From contig CALWII010000038.1 in assembly GCA_944380695.1 (NCBI GenBank), positions 1-29,069 on the forward strand: a stretch of DNA of 29,069 nucleotides, in the 5' to 3' direction. Made by a program: the position numbers and the translations under genes. The number at the start of each line of letters is the position of its first letter. Position 1 is the first letter of the stretch. Origin of the DNA: an uncultured Clostridia bacterium. GTDB lineage: Bacteria > Bacillota > Clostridia > Christensenellales > UBA1242. The notes under the pieces are model-generated. The model did no database searches. It had not been told where the DNA came from and saw only the letters and a list, made by a program, of their open reading frames with translations. Positions 22,496-29,069 of the stretch are shown here, one piece after another.

Positions 22496-22511
22496 CTTTT
22501 AGGAGGTAAAT

Positions 22512-23414
22512 ATGCTCGAAGGAATTTTGCCTGATAATATATACCGAATCATCACGACCAAAGTCGGTTTTTCAAGAATAAATGAGATAAGAATTAGAGC
22601 GGACAAGCCTATTTTACTGTGTTGTTTAGGTCAAAAATTTTTTTTAGCTGATTTTGGATTATGTAAAGAAATCTCTCGAGCCATATTTGCGACTAAATCT
22701 ATGATTGAGGAGATAGTTTTTAGAGCAAGTGAATGTTCTATATATTCAGTAAATGAACAAATAAAAAAGGGTTACATTGTAACTACAGAAGGAATTAGAA
22801 TTGGGCTTGCCGGAAATGTTGTTGAGGAAGCGAGCCAATTAAAAACTATGACCGCTTTTTCTTCTATAAACATACGAATACCTCACGAAATAAAAAACTG
22901 TTCTTTAAAAGCATACTCTTCAATAGTTAAAGATGATGGAGTGCTAAACACTCTTATAATTTCACCGCCCGGAGCGGGTAAAACAACTTTTTTAAGAGAC
23001 TTTGTCTGGCAACTATCAGAACACAATTTATCTTATAATGTGTTAGTGCTTGACGAAAGAGGTGAATTAAACATAGGAAAAAGTTTAGGGTATTATTCAG
23101 ATATAATTTGTTTTTCGAGTAAAAAAATAGGTTTTGAAAACGGTATTCGCTCGCTTGCGCCTAACATAATTGTTACTGATGAACTCGGAGAGTGGGAAGA
23201 TATGGAAGCTGTTCGTTATGCCTCTAATTCGGGTGTTAAAATAATTGCTTCCGCTCATTCAGACACGATAGAGTCTTTTGTAAAGAAACAAGCATTTAAA
23301 GAAATACTCGAAGAAAAAATTTTCAAACGATATGTTTTACTTTCAATGCGTGATGGGCCAGGAACTATTGATGGCATATTCGATGAAAATTTCTCTAGAT
23401 TGATGAGATGGTAA
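22512..23414 (+). CDS. spoIIIAA: Stage III sporulation protein AA (ATPase)
   Basis: This 300-residue secretion-type ATPase energises the SpoIIIA-SpoIIQ channel between mother cell and forespore. Walker A is PPGAGKTT (about 152-159), Walker B-type VLVLDERGE follows at about 177-185, and the second acidic motif is NIIVTDELGEWED. The N-terminus has INEIRIRADKPI, conserved in the family. Length is typical. AGGAGGTAAAT precedes the ATG. It is the first gene of the complete spoIIIAA-AH operon and is 15 bases from spoIIIAB. Confidence 0.96.
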   Translation: MLEGILPDNIYRIITTKVGFSRINEIRIRADKPILLCCLGQKFFLADFGLCKEISRAIFATKSMIEEIVFRASECSIYSVNEQIKKGYIVTTEGIRIGLAGNVVEEASQLKTMTAFSSINIRIPHEIKNCSLKAYSSIVKDDGVLNTLIISPPGAGKTTFLRDFVWQLSEHNLSYNVLVLDERGELNIGKSLGYYSDIICFSSKKIGFENGIRSLAPNIIVTDELGEWEDMEAVRYASNSGVKIIASAHSDTIESFVKKQAFKEILEEKIFKRYVLLSMRDGPGTIDGIFDENFSRLMRW

Positions 23415-23429
23415 TATGGGAGGGAAAAA

Positions 23430-23924
23430 ATGAAATGGTTAATAATAGCCGTAATCTTTGTGGTATGTGTGGGCATTGGATTAATTTTTTCATCCAAATA
23501 TAAAAAACGAGAAAAATTTTATTCAGCATTAATACTCTTTGCTCAAAAATTAGATGTGGAAATCAACTTCTCTAGGGAGCGCTTGAAAAATTTGATAACC
23601 TCAATTGATGAAAAAACCAAATCTAATCTTGCCGGTTTAGACAAAAATTTTATGCACTATTTAAACGGTGAAACTGAACTCTCTCAAAACGAACTATTTA
23701 AGAATATTCAATTTTTAAAAAATGAAGAAAAAGAAACTATATTTTTATTTTTTCGTTCGCTAGGAAGGAGTGATGTTTTAGGTCAAAGCAAAGAAATAGC
23801 GAACTTTACAAAAAGGTTTGACGAAAATTTATCAAAATGCTCACTTGAAAACAAAAAATACGGTTCACTGTGTATTAAGCTTGGTGTTATTGCTGGATTG
23901 TTTATGATTGTCATCTTAATATAG
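23430..23924 (+). CDS. spoIIIAB: Stage III sporulation protein AB
   Basis: This 164-residue protein has membrane segments at both ends (about 3-22 and 147-164) and a cytoplasmic helical domain between them, with the layout of SpoIIIAB and the similar type II secretion F-domain. Diagnostic text is RSLGRSDVLGQSKEIANF and ENKKYGSLCIKLGVIAGLFMIVILI, near-universal in SpoIIIAB. GGAGGGAAAAA precedes the ATG. It is thought to work with the ATPase SpoIIIAA at the mother-cell side. Confidence 0.93.
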   Translation: MKWLIIAVIFVVCVGIGLIFSSKYKKREKFYSALILFAQKLDVEINFSRERLKNLITSIDEKTKSNLAGLDKNFMHYLNGETELSQNELFKNIQFLKNEEKETIFLFFRSLGRSDVLGQSKEIANFTKRFDENLSKCSLENKKYGSLCIKLGVIAGLFMIVILI

Positions 23925-23933
23925 GAGGGAAAA

Positions 23934-24131
23934 ATGGGCGTTGAGATTATTTTTAAAATTGCTGCAATAGGCATACTAACCGCTGTTGTCGCTCAAATAC
24001 TCAAACAAACGGGCAAAGAAGAAATCGGTACATTGGCCACTCTTGCTGGACTTATTATAGTGCTTGTTATGGTGCTATCATTAATTGGTGACCTCTTTGG
24101 AACTATAAAAACGATGTTTGATTTTGGCTGA
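23934..24131 (+). CDS. spoIIIAC: Stage III sporulation protein AC
   Basis: This 65-residue two-helix membrane protein starts EIIFKIAAIGILTAVVAQIL, the standard SpoIIIAC start, followed by the turn KQTGKEEIGTLATLAGLI. Full length for the family. GGAGGGAAAA precedes the ATG. It is part of the SpoIIIA channel complex and is paralogous to the first part of SpoIIIAD. Confidence 0.93.
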   Translation: MGVEIIFKIAAIGILTAVVAQILKQTGKEEIGTLATLAGLIIVLVMVLSLIGDLFGTIKTMFDFG

Positions 24132-24152
24132 AAACATTGAAAGGGAGAAAAT

Positions 24153-24545
24153 GTGGAACTAATTTTCAAGATTATAGGCATAGGACTTATTACTTGTATC
24201 GCCACACTTATTTTAAAACCAGTGCGGGCAGATTTTGCAATGCTAGTTTCACTCGTAGGCGGTGTAATCATTCTTGTATTAATTATTTCTTCATTAACTA
24301 ATGCAATTTCATTAATAACTAACATAGCTGAAAAAACAGGGGTAAGCAGTGACCTTCTTACATTAGTTTTTAAAATTATAGGAGTCGGTTATTTAGTAGA
24401 ATTCTCAGCCGGCCTATGTGTTGACTCTGGGAACAGCGGTCTTGGTGACAAACTTCTATTAGGAGGCAAAATAGTAATTTTAGTTATGGCAATGCCGATT
24501 GTTACCAGCATTATGAATATCATAATGGAGATATTGCCAAAATGA
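24153..24545 (+). CDS. spoIIIAD: Stage III sporulation protein AD
   Basis: This 130-residue polytopic membrane protein starts ELIFKIIGIGLITCIATLILKP, parallel to SpoIIIAC. The sequence FKIIGVGYLVEFSAGLCVDSG is the family hallmark. The start is GTG at 24153 with AAGGGAG upstream; an ATG two bases earlier is in another frame and stops at once. Four-base overlap (ATGA) with spoIIIAE. Component of the SpoIIIA complex. Confidence 0.93.
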   Translation: MELIFKIIGIGLITCIATLILKPVRADFAMLVSLVGGVIILVLIISSLTNAISLITNIAEKTGVSSDLLTLVFKIIGVGYLVEFSAGLCVDSGNSGLGDKLLLGGKIVILVMAMPIVTSIMNIIMEILPK

Positions 24546-25750
24546 AAAAATTTGTAGTTTTTATTATAGCGTTTTCGTTAATATTAGTGCCATCATTATT
24601 TGTTACCTCCGCCGTTTTTTCCCAACCTTGTCAAAACACAGTAGCGGTTAGTGATGAAGAAAGTTTGGAACAAGAATTGGACGATGCTATTTCTGACCAA
24701 TTAGGCGATATTGACTTATCGGAAATTGAACAAATACTTCAAAACACAGAAAACAGTGAGCTTTTCGGAGGTATGAGCTTTTTAGATAAGGTCGCCTCCA
24801 TAATAAATGGAGATTTTGCAAAGGATTCTTCTTCTATTTGGGAAGCTTTACTAAATCTTTTACTCGACAGTATTTTAACATTTTTACCTATAATAGCAAC
24901 CGTCGTCGCAGTTTCAATTTTAGGTGGTATGGTACAAAATTTAAAGCCAAACTTCGGTAAAAAATCGATAAGTTCAGTCATACATTTTGTTATTTATGGC
25001 GTCGTGATAGTTCTCATTTTTACTATCATAATGAAAATGATAACCCTTACATCTAACACAATAAATTCGTTAAAAGCACAAATGGATGCAATTTTTCCAA
25101 TTCTTCTCACATTGCTAACTGCTGTTGGAGGCACCGTTTCTGTTTCTGTCTATCAACCAGCAATGGCCTTACTCTCGAGCTTTATCATTAACATTTTCAC
25201 AATTGTTTTGTTGCCATTATTTTTAATTTCAACAGTTTTAGCTTTAGTATCAAATCTATCTAACAATGTCAAACTAGACAAGCTTATCAGTTTTATACAT
25301 TCGCTCTTTAAATGGATAGTTGGCATTATATTTACAATATTTATAAGTTTTGCTGCAATTCAAGGTATAACCGCAGGAGCAGTTGATGGTCTATCCATTA
25401 AAACAGCTAAATTTGCAATTAAAAGTTATTTACCCCTTGTAGGAACCTACATCTCTGATGGCTTTTATATCATTCTTGCTTCATCAAGTTTAATCAAAAA
25501 CGCAATCGGCGCAGCAGGTCTTTTGTTATTAGCTGGGACAATAATCTCTCCAATTATTGAATTAATAATCTTTACACTAGCTCTAAAATTAATGGCAGGC
25601 ATTATAGAACCGCTGGGTGATGGGAAAATTGCATCTTTTGTTAACACCTTATCAAAAAATATGACCTTACTCGTTTCTATGGTTGTTGCTGTTTCTTTTA
25701 TGTATATAGTTTTAACAGGTCTTGTTATGTGTAGTGCTAATATCTTATAA
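24542..25750 (+). CDS. spoIIIAE: Stage III sporulation protein AE
   Basis: This 402-residue protein has an N-terminal signal-like segment (1-30), an acidic extracytoplasmic part (about 35-100), and then about seven membrane helices. It is the largest membrane subunit of the SpoIIIA channel. Family features include SVYQPAMALLSSFIINIF, FIHSLFKWIVGIIFTIFISF, IKSYLPLVGTYISDGFY and IEPLGDGKIASFVNTLSKN. Length is normal. Starts in a 4-base overlap with spoIIIAD, so it is translationally coupled. Confidence 0.95.
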   Translation: MKKFVVFIIAFSLILVPSLFVTSAVFSQPCQNTVAVSDEESLEQELDDAISDQLGDIDLSEIEQILQNTENSELFGGMSFLDKVASIINGDFAKDSSSIWEALLNLLLDSILTFLPIIATVVAVSILGGMVQNLKPNFGKKSISSVIHFVIYGVVIVLIFTIIMKMITLTSNTINSLKAQMDAIFPILLTLLTAVGGTVSVSVYQPAMALLSSFIINIFTIVLLPLFLISTVLALVSNLSNNVKLDKLISFIHSLFKWIVGIIFTIFISFAAIQGITAGAVDGLSIKTAKFAIKSYLPLVGTYISDGFYIILASSSLIKNAIGAAGLLLLAGTIISPIIELIIFTLALKLMAGIIEPLGDGKIASFVNTLSKNMTLLVSMVVAVSFMYIVLTGLVMCSANIL

Positions 25751-25766
25751 AAGGAGAGGGAGCAAA

Positions 25767-26267
25767 ATGTTTTCATCAATTTCCGCTTGGATTTTGTCTA
25801 TCGCAGGAATCATATGTATTTCCGTTATTGTTGAACTTATTATGCCAGAAGGCTCTGTTAACAAATATATTCGTTCAATATTTTCCTTTATCGTTGTACT
25901 TGTTATAATATCTCCTCTTCCTTCTTTAATAGGAAAATCCTTTGACTTTTCGCAAATAAATTTAGAAAACAATTACACTTTACAAGAAGATTATATATTC
26001 CAAGTCAATGTTTATAAAACAGAAGCGTTACAGCAAGACATTTCACTTGCTATTGGCGATGCGGGTTACGAAAATGTTGTTGTTTCTGTTTCTTGCGATA
26101 ATTATTCAACCGACTTTCATATCCGTGAAATTTTTGTCGAACTTGAAAATTTAGTCATGTTGGACAAGGCAGAACATACAAATATTATAGATATTGAGAA
26201 CGAAATTTTAGAATTAATAAAATCTCGTGCAAATGTCGAAGAAGGGAGGATATGCTTTGAAAGGTAA
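25767..26267 (+). CDS. spoIIIAF: Stage III sporulation protein AF
   Basis: This 166-residue protein has two N-terminal membrane helices (about 3-22 and 32-55) and a soluble ring-forming domain of the SpoIIIAF type after about residue 80. The start SISAWILSIAGIICISVIVELIMP and the GSVNKYIRSIFSFIVVLVII stretch are characteristic. The ATG at 25767 is chosen because GGAGAGGGAG lies directly upstream; starting at 25722 would add 15 residues that overlap spoIIIAE and lack a ribosome binding site. Its end overlaps spoIIIAG by 11 bases. Confidence 0.92.
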   Translation: MFSSISAWILSIAGIICISVIVELIMPEGSVNKYIRSIFSFIVVLVIISPLPSLIGKSFDFSQINLENNYTLQEDYIFQVNVYKTEALQQDISLAIGDAGYENVVVSVSCDNYSTDFHIREIFVELENLVMLDKAEHTNIIDIENEILELIKSRANVEEGRICFER

Positions 26268-26781
26268 ATTTTCAGAAAAACTTGAAAAATTTTTATCCTT
26301 AATAAAGTCTAACCGCAAAGTACAGATAGGACTGGCCATCTTATTTGCGCTTATATTGGTTGTGGTTTATTTTTCCTTCTTAAAGACTTCTGATGAAACA
26401 GTAAAAGAAGATTCTGTTAGTTTGGAAACAAATGCACAAGTCTATGCTACAACATTAGAAAAAAAGCTTGAAAATCTTCTTTCCACTGTAAAAGGTGCAG
26501 GTGAGGTAAATGTTGCAATAACGCTTGAAAATGGTTTTGAATATGTTTATGCGACCGAAGAAAGCGTTAAAGAAACTTCATCTGGAACACAGACCACAAC
26601 TTCTGTAGTTTTGGTCAATGGAGAACCTGTGCTTACACAAGAAATATTTCCAACAATAAAAGGAGTGCTTGTAACTGCTTCCGGTGCAGATAATATTTCG
26701 GTAAAGTTAAATTTAATAAATGCGATATCTTCCGCCGTCGAAGTAGCCAGCGAAAACATAATTATTATGACGCGTTCTTAA
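26257..26781 (+). CDS. spoIIIAG: Stage III sporulation protein AG
   Basis: This 174-residue protein has one membrane helix (about 24-44) and an extracytoplasmic ring-building domain with EKKLENLLSTVKGAGEVNVAITLENG, then the VLTQEIFPTIKGVLVTASGAD block typical of SpoIIIAG, which forms a large ring in the intermembrane space. The start is TTG at 26257, seven bases after GGGAGG; an in-frame GTG at 26227 has no ribosome binding site and lies before that GGGAGG. The C-terminus ends with helices that complete the ring domain. Confidence 0.92.
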   Translation: MKGKFSEKLEKFLSLIKSNRKVQIGLAILFALILVVVYFSFLKTSDETVKEDSVSLETNAQVYATTLEKKLENLLSTVKGAGEVNVAITLENGFEYVYATEESVKETSSGTQTTTSVVLVNGEPVLTQEIFPTIKGVLVTASGADNISVKLNLINAISSAVEVASENIIIMTRS

Positions 26782-26793
26782 AAGGAGATTAGA

Positions 26794-27264
26794 ATGAAAA
26801 AAAGAACAAAAATAATCATTGTAGCTGTTATGATAGTATTGCTTGGTGTAACAGGCTACCTTAATATAGCTTTGAATAACTCTGTTACAGAAACACCAAC
26901 TAGTTCGAATACAACGGTAACCTATTTTGCTGCATACAGACAAGACCGAGAAACTCAAAGGGACCAAATGCTTATGTATTATGAAGCTATAGCGACAAGT
27001 GCAACTGCAACTGCTGAAGAAATAGCTAGTGCAACTGCTGCAAAAGAAGCCCTTATTGCTCAAATGGATACGGAAGTAACTGTTGAAGATCTTATAAAAG
27101 GGCTCGGGTTTAATGATTGTGTCATTGCAATAGCACCTAATAAAGTAACCATTCTCATCGATTCAGCAAATATAACAGATCAACAAAACGCACAAATAAT
27201 TTCTATTTCTGAAAGTTATCTTGGTCTAGGAATAGAAAATATTGATGTTATACCGGTTGTTTAG
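26794..27264 (+). CDS. spoIIIAH: Stage III sporulation protein AH
   Basis: This 156-residue bitopic protein of the mother-cell membrane docks with SpoIIQ across the intermembrane space. It has one membrane helix (about 5-27), a Thr/Ser-rich stretch, then the helical YFAAYRQDRETQRDQMLMYYEAI and the YscJ/FliF-like ring domain (KGLGFNDCVIAIAPNKVTILI). It is shorter than the 218-residue Bacillus protein, mainly in the linker. AAAAGGAGATTAGA precedes the ATG. It ends the spoIIIA operon. No spoIIQ gene is in the window. Confidence 0.92.
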   Translation: MKKRTKIIIVAVMIVLLGVTGYLNIALNNSVTETPTSSNTTVTYFAAYRQDRETQRDQMLMYYEAIATSATATAEEIASATAAKEALIAQMDTEVTVEDLIKGLGFNDCVIAIAPNKVTILIDSANITDQQNAQIISISESYLGLGIENIDVIPVV

Positions 27265-27265
27265 T

Positions 27266-27293
27266 TTGAATTTGATAAAAAGTATGCTATAAT
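27266..27293 (+). promoter_or_regulatory. Sigma-A promoter of asp23-nusB-xseA
   Basis: TTGAAT (27266-27271), a 16-nt spacer, TATAAT (27288-27293) with an extended -10 TG at 27285-27286. It directly follows the spoIIIAH stop and would give vegetative expression of the next genes independent of the sporulation operon. Confidence 0.75.
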
Positions 27294-27319
27294 TTCTTCG
27301 TAGATTAGGAGAAATTTTT

Positions 27320-27691
27320 ATGGCAGACACAAAAATGTACGGAGAAGGTGGGAAGATAACCTGTGACAAAGCTATATTGGCATCTATAGTCGGTCTCGCC
27401 ACGAAGGAAATCAAAGGCGTTGCACGACTATCAAACAGCGAAACCCCGTGGTATAAAAGACTTTTTAATAAGGAAGAAGGCGAGGGCGTTAAAATTAAAT
27501 TTGACACTAACGGTGCAGTTAAGGTCGATGTTTATGTCGATGTTTATATTGGCGAAAGCGTGCCTGAACTTGCTTTTAAAATTCAAGAGAATATAAAAAA
27601 CAACCTTTCCAGTATGGTCGAAATAAAAACCTCTAACATAAATGTTCATATTATGGAAGTAATTTGCGACCGTATAGATAACGGAGTGTAA
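27320..27691 (+). CDS. Asp23/Gls24 family envelope stress protein (YqhY-like)
   Basis: This is a 123-residue protein of the alkaline-shock protein Asp23/Gls24 family. The GGKITCDKAILASIVGLATKEIKGVA start, the repeated VKVDVYVDVYIGESVPELAFKIQENIKN core and the C-terminal VNVHIMEV-like strand are the family pattern. In Bacillus the equivalent gene yqhY sits between accC and nusB and is tied to lipid synthesis regulation; here accB and accC are absent and spoIIIAH is the direct neighbour. TTAGGAGAAATTTTT precedes the ATG. It is 1 base from nusB. Biochemical function is unknown. Confidence 0.88.
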   Translation: MADTKMYGEGGKITCDKAILASIVGLATKEIKGVARLSNSETPWYKRLFNKEEGEGVKIKFDTNGAVKVDVYVDVYIGESVPELAFKIQENIKNNLSSMVEIKTSNINVHIMEVICDRIDNGV

Positions 27692-27692
27692 A

Positions 27693-28070
27693 ATGAGGCG
27701 AGATTCACGCATACAAGCCTTTAAAATGATTTTTGAACGCTATTTTACTCAACAACCCGTTGATGATGAACTATGGCAAGAGCTTAAAGACAAAGATGTT
27801 GATTTTGCAAAGGAAATTATTTCTGCCTACACACAGAACAAAGAATGTATCGAAAAAAAAATTGAAAGCTTATTGGTTGGGTATACTATTGACCGAGTCC
27901 ACAAAATCGACCTAGCATTAATTAGTGAAGCTATAACGGAAATAGATTATATCAAAACACCTGCACCAATAGTGATAAATGAAATAGTCGAAATAGCAAA
28001 AAAATATTCTACACCAGAATCCCCAAAATTTATTAACGGGGTATTAGCAAAAGCTGTGAGAGGTAATTAA
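27693..28070 (+). CDS. nusB: Transcription antitermination protein NusB
   Basis: This is a 125-residue all-helical protein that with NusE binds boxA RNA in rRNA antitermination. Visible are RRDSRIQAFKMIFERYF (basic N-terminal helix), SLLVGYTIDRVHKIDLALISEAITEI and the C-terminal VINEIVEIAKKYSTPESPKFINGVLAKA motif. Length is slightly under the typical 130-140. It lies 1 base after the asp23-family gene, and its TAA shares a base with the ATG of xseA. Confidence 0.94.
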   Translation: MRRDSRIQAFKMIFERYFTQQPVDDELWQELKDKDVDFAKEIISAYTQNKECIEKKIESLLVGYTIDRVHKIDLALISEAITEIDYIKTPAPIVINEIVEIAKKYSTPESPKFINGVLAKAVRGN

Positions 28071-29069
28071 TGCCACTTGAAGCGCTTACAGTATCGCAAT
28101 ATAACACATATATTAAACAAATATTTGATGCCGAAGAACTTCTCCACAATATAAAAATAGTTGGAGAAGTTTTTGGTGTTTCAATTTCTCGAGGAGTAAT
28201 TTATTTTTCTCTTAAAGACGAGTCAAGCTCAATAAATTGTGTTTGTTTTATAAATCAATTATTATCCGTTATCACAGAGGGTACAAAATTGGTTGTTACA
28301 GGTTCTCCAAACTATTACATCAAGGCAGGTAAACTGTCATTTGTCGTAAACAAAGCAGAAAAATTTGGTCAGGGGGAACTGTATCTTCAATTTCTTTTGA
28401 TGAAGGATAAGCTTGAAAAAGAAGGACTTTTTGACCTGTCGAAAAAGAAAGCAATTCCAAAAGATATAAAATCAATTGGCGTTATTACTTCAAAAGAAGG
28501 TGCTGTTATTCACGATATTTGCAGTGTATGTTGGAGGAGAGACCCTTCCGTAAACATAGCTATTTTTCCTGTTAAGGTTCAAGGTGTAGGGGCAGAAGAA
28601 GAAATTGCAAAAGCCATTGAATTACTTTCCAATTATGACAAAATTGATGTTATTATTGTTGCAAGAGGCGGAGGTTCATTAGAGGACCTTTGGGCTTACA
28701 ACACCGAAAAAGTCGCTAGGGCGACATTTAATTGTCAAAAACCCATAATATCTGCTGTCGGGCACGAAACCGATTTTACAATTATTGATTTTGTAAGTGA
28801 TTTAAGGGCACCAACACCTTCCGCTGCTGCTGAATTGCTAACAAGTGAAATTGGACAAAAAAGGGGTAAATTTAAAGAGGCTATTAACACATTTAAAAGT
28901 TTGTTGCAGAGATATGCTTGCGACACCACAAATCAATTTAACCTTCTCGCATCAAACTTATCACAAATCAATGAAAATTATATCAGAGAAAAAGAGTTCG
29001 AATTAGGGTTAATTGAAAAGTCGTTGCAAAATTTAGACCCCGCATCTATTTTAAAAAGAGGCTATGCAA
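28070..29069 (+). CDS. xseA: Exodeoxyribonuclease VII large subunit (5' part)
   Basis: The first 333 codons of XseA are present; the gene runs off the window. With XseB it degrades single-stranded DNA in both directions. The N-terminal OB fold (about 1-100) includes KIVGEVFGVSISRGVIYFSLKD. The catalytic domain shows KSIGVITSKEGAVIHDI, IIVARGGGSLEDLWAYNTE and ISAVGHETDFTIIDFVSDLRAPTPSAAAELL. A coiled-coil region begins at about 265, and DPASILKRGYA marks the start of the C-terminal motif. Its ATG overlaps the nusB stop (TAATG). folD, usually between nusB and xseA in Bacillus, is absent here. Confidence 0.96.
   Translation, partial: MPLEALTVSQYNTYIKQIFDAEELLHNIKIVGEVFGVSISRGVIYFSLKDESSSINCVCFINQLLSVITEGTKLVVTGSPNYYIKAGKLSFVVNKAEKFGQGELYLQFLLMKDKLEKEGLFDLSKKKAIPKDIKSIGVITSKEGAVIHDICSVCWRRDPSVNIAIFPVKVQGVGAEEEIAKAIELLSNYDKIDVIIVARGGGSLEDLWAYNTEKVARATFNCQKPIISAVGHETDFTIIDFVSDLRAPTPSAAAELLTSEIGQKRGKFKEAINTFKSLLQRYACDTTNQFNLLASNLSQINENYIREKEFELGLIEKSLQNLDPASILKRGYA

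Noticed and set aside
28735..28929. 64-codon minus-strand frame inside xseA
   Set aside because: Antisense to the conserved GHETDFT-RAPTPSAAAEL region of exonuclease VII.
1..29069. CRISPR arrays, tRNA or rRNA genes, insertion sequences, attachment sites
   Set aside because: Looked for repeated spaced motifs, tRNA-like cloverleaf sequences, transposase motifs and inverted-repeat ends; none was seen. All larger ORFs are accounted for by chromosomal genes.

Overview
The window is a block of housekeeping and sporulation genes from an AT-rich (about one third G+C by eye), endospore-forming Clostridia-type Firmicute. The signs are spoIIM, dacF, spoIVFB and a complete eight-gene spoIIIA operon, SpoIVFB-style and RseP-style site-2 proteases, EF-P with Lys32, strong AGGAGG ribosome binding sites, ATG/GTG/TTG starts and ordinary use of TGA as stop. 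Nearly everything is on the + strand and densely packed, with many 1-13 nt overlaps. I saw no tRNA, rRNA, CRISPR array, insertion sequence or phage gene. I cannot name the genus.

Layout. 1-4495: tail of an unidentified gene, spoIIM, dacF with a terminator, then scpA-scpB (condensin partners), a possible 37-aa membrane ORF and spoIVFB. 4488-8579: a minus-strand helical protein, a membrane class III nucleotide cyclase, a zinc-ribbon/TM2 membrane protein overlapping mnmA, and an orphan 147-aa protein with a strong promoter. 8837-13723: frr-uppS-cdsA-rseP and a PolC-derived exonuclease. This is the usual pyrH-frr-uppS-cdsA-dxr-rseP-polC cluster without pyrH or dxr, and with polC reduced to its N-terminal, OB and proofreading parts. 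13861-20620: rimP-nusA-rnpM-ylxQ-infB-rbfA-nrnA-truB, the classical translation/transcription-factor operon, ended by a terminator. 20727-22283: an endonuclease IV-like TIM-barrel gene and efp, with a strong terminator. 22512-27264: spoIIIAA-AH, the ATPase and mother-cell channel parts of the forespore feeding tube. 27320-end: asp23-family gene, nusB and the 5' part of xseA.

How the genes work together. Two themes interleave. One is essential growth machinery: ribosome recycling and maturation, initiation, transcription elongation/antitermination, undecaprenyl and phospholipid precursor synthesis, and chromosome condensation. The other is engulfment-stage sporulation (SpoIIM, SpoIIIA, SpoIVFB, DacF).

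Most notable observations: (1) frr, normally essential, is split by a frameshift exactly at a run of nine A; (2) the polC slot holds a stand-alone exonuclease that keeps PolC-like N-terminal and OB regions but no PHP or polymerase domain; (3) two genes (the TM2 protein and the PolC-like exonuclease) have near-consensus promoters of identical geometry whose predicted +1 is the start codon itself, suggesting leaderless mRNAs in an otherwise Shine-Dalgarno-using genome; (4) a perfect 10-bp hairpin sits in the leader of the rimP-nusA-infB operon. All functional names rest on reading motifs by eye; no database search was possible.
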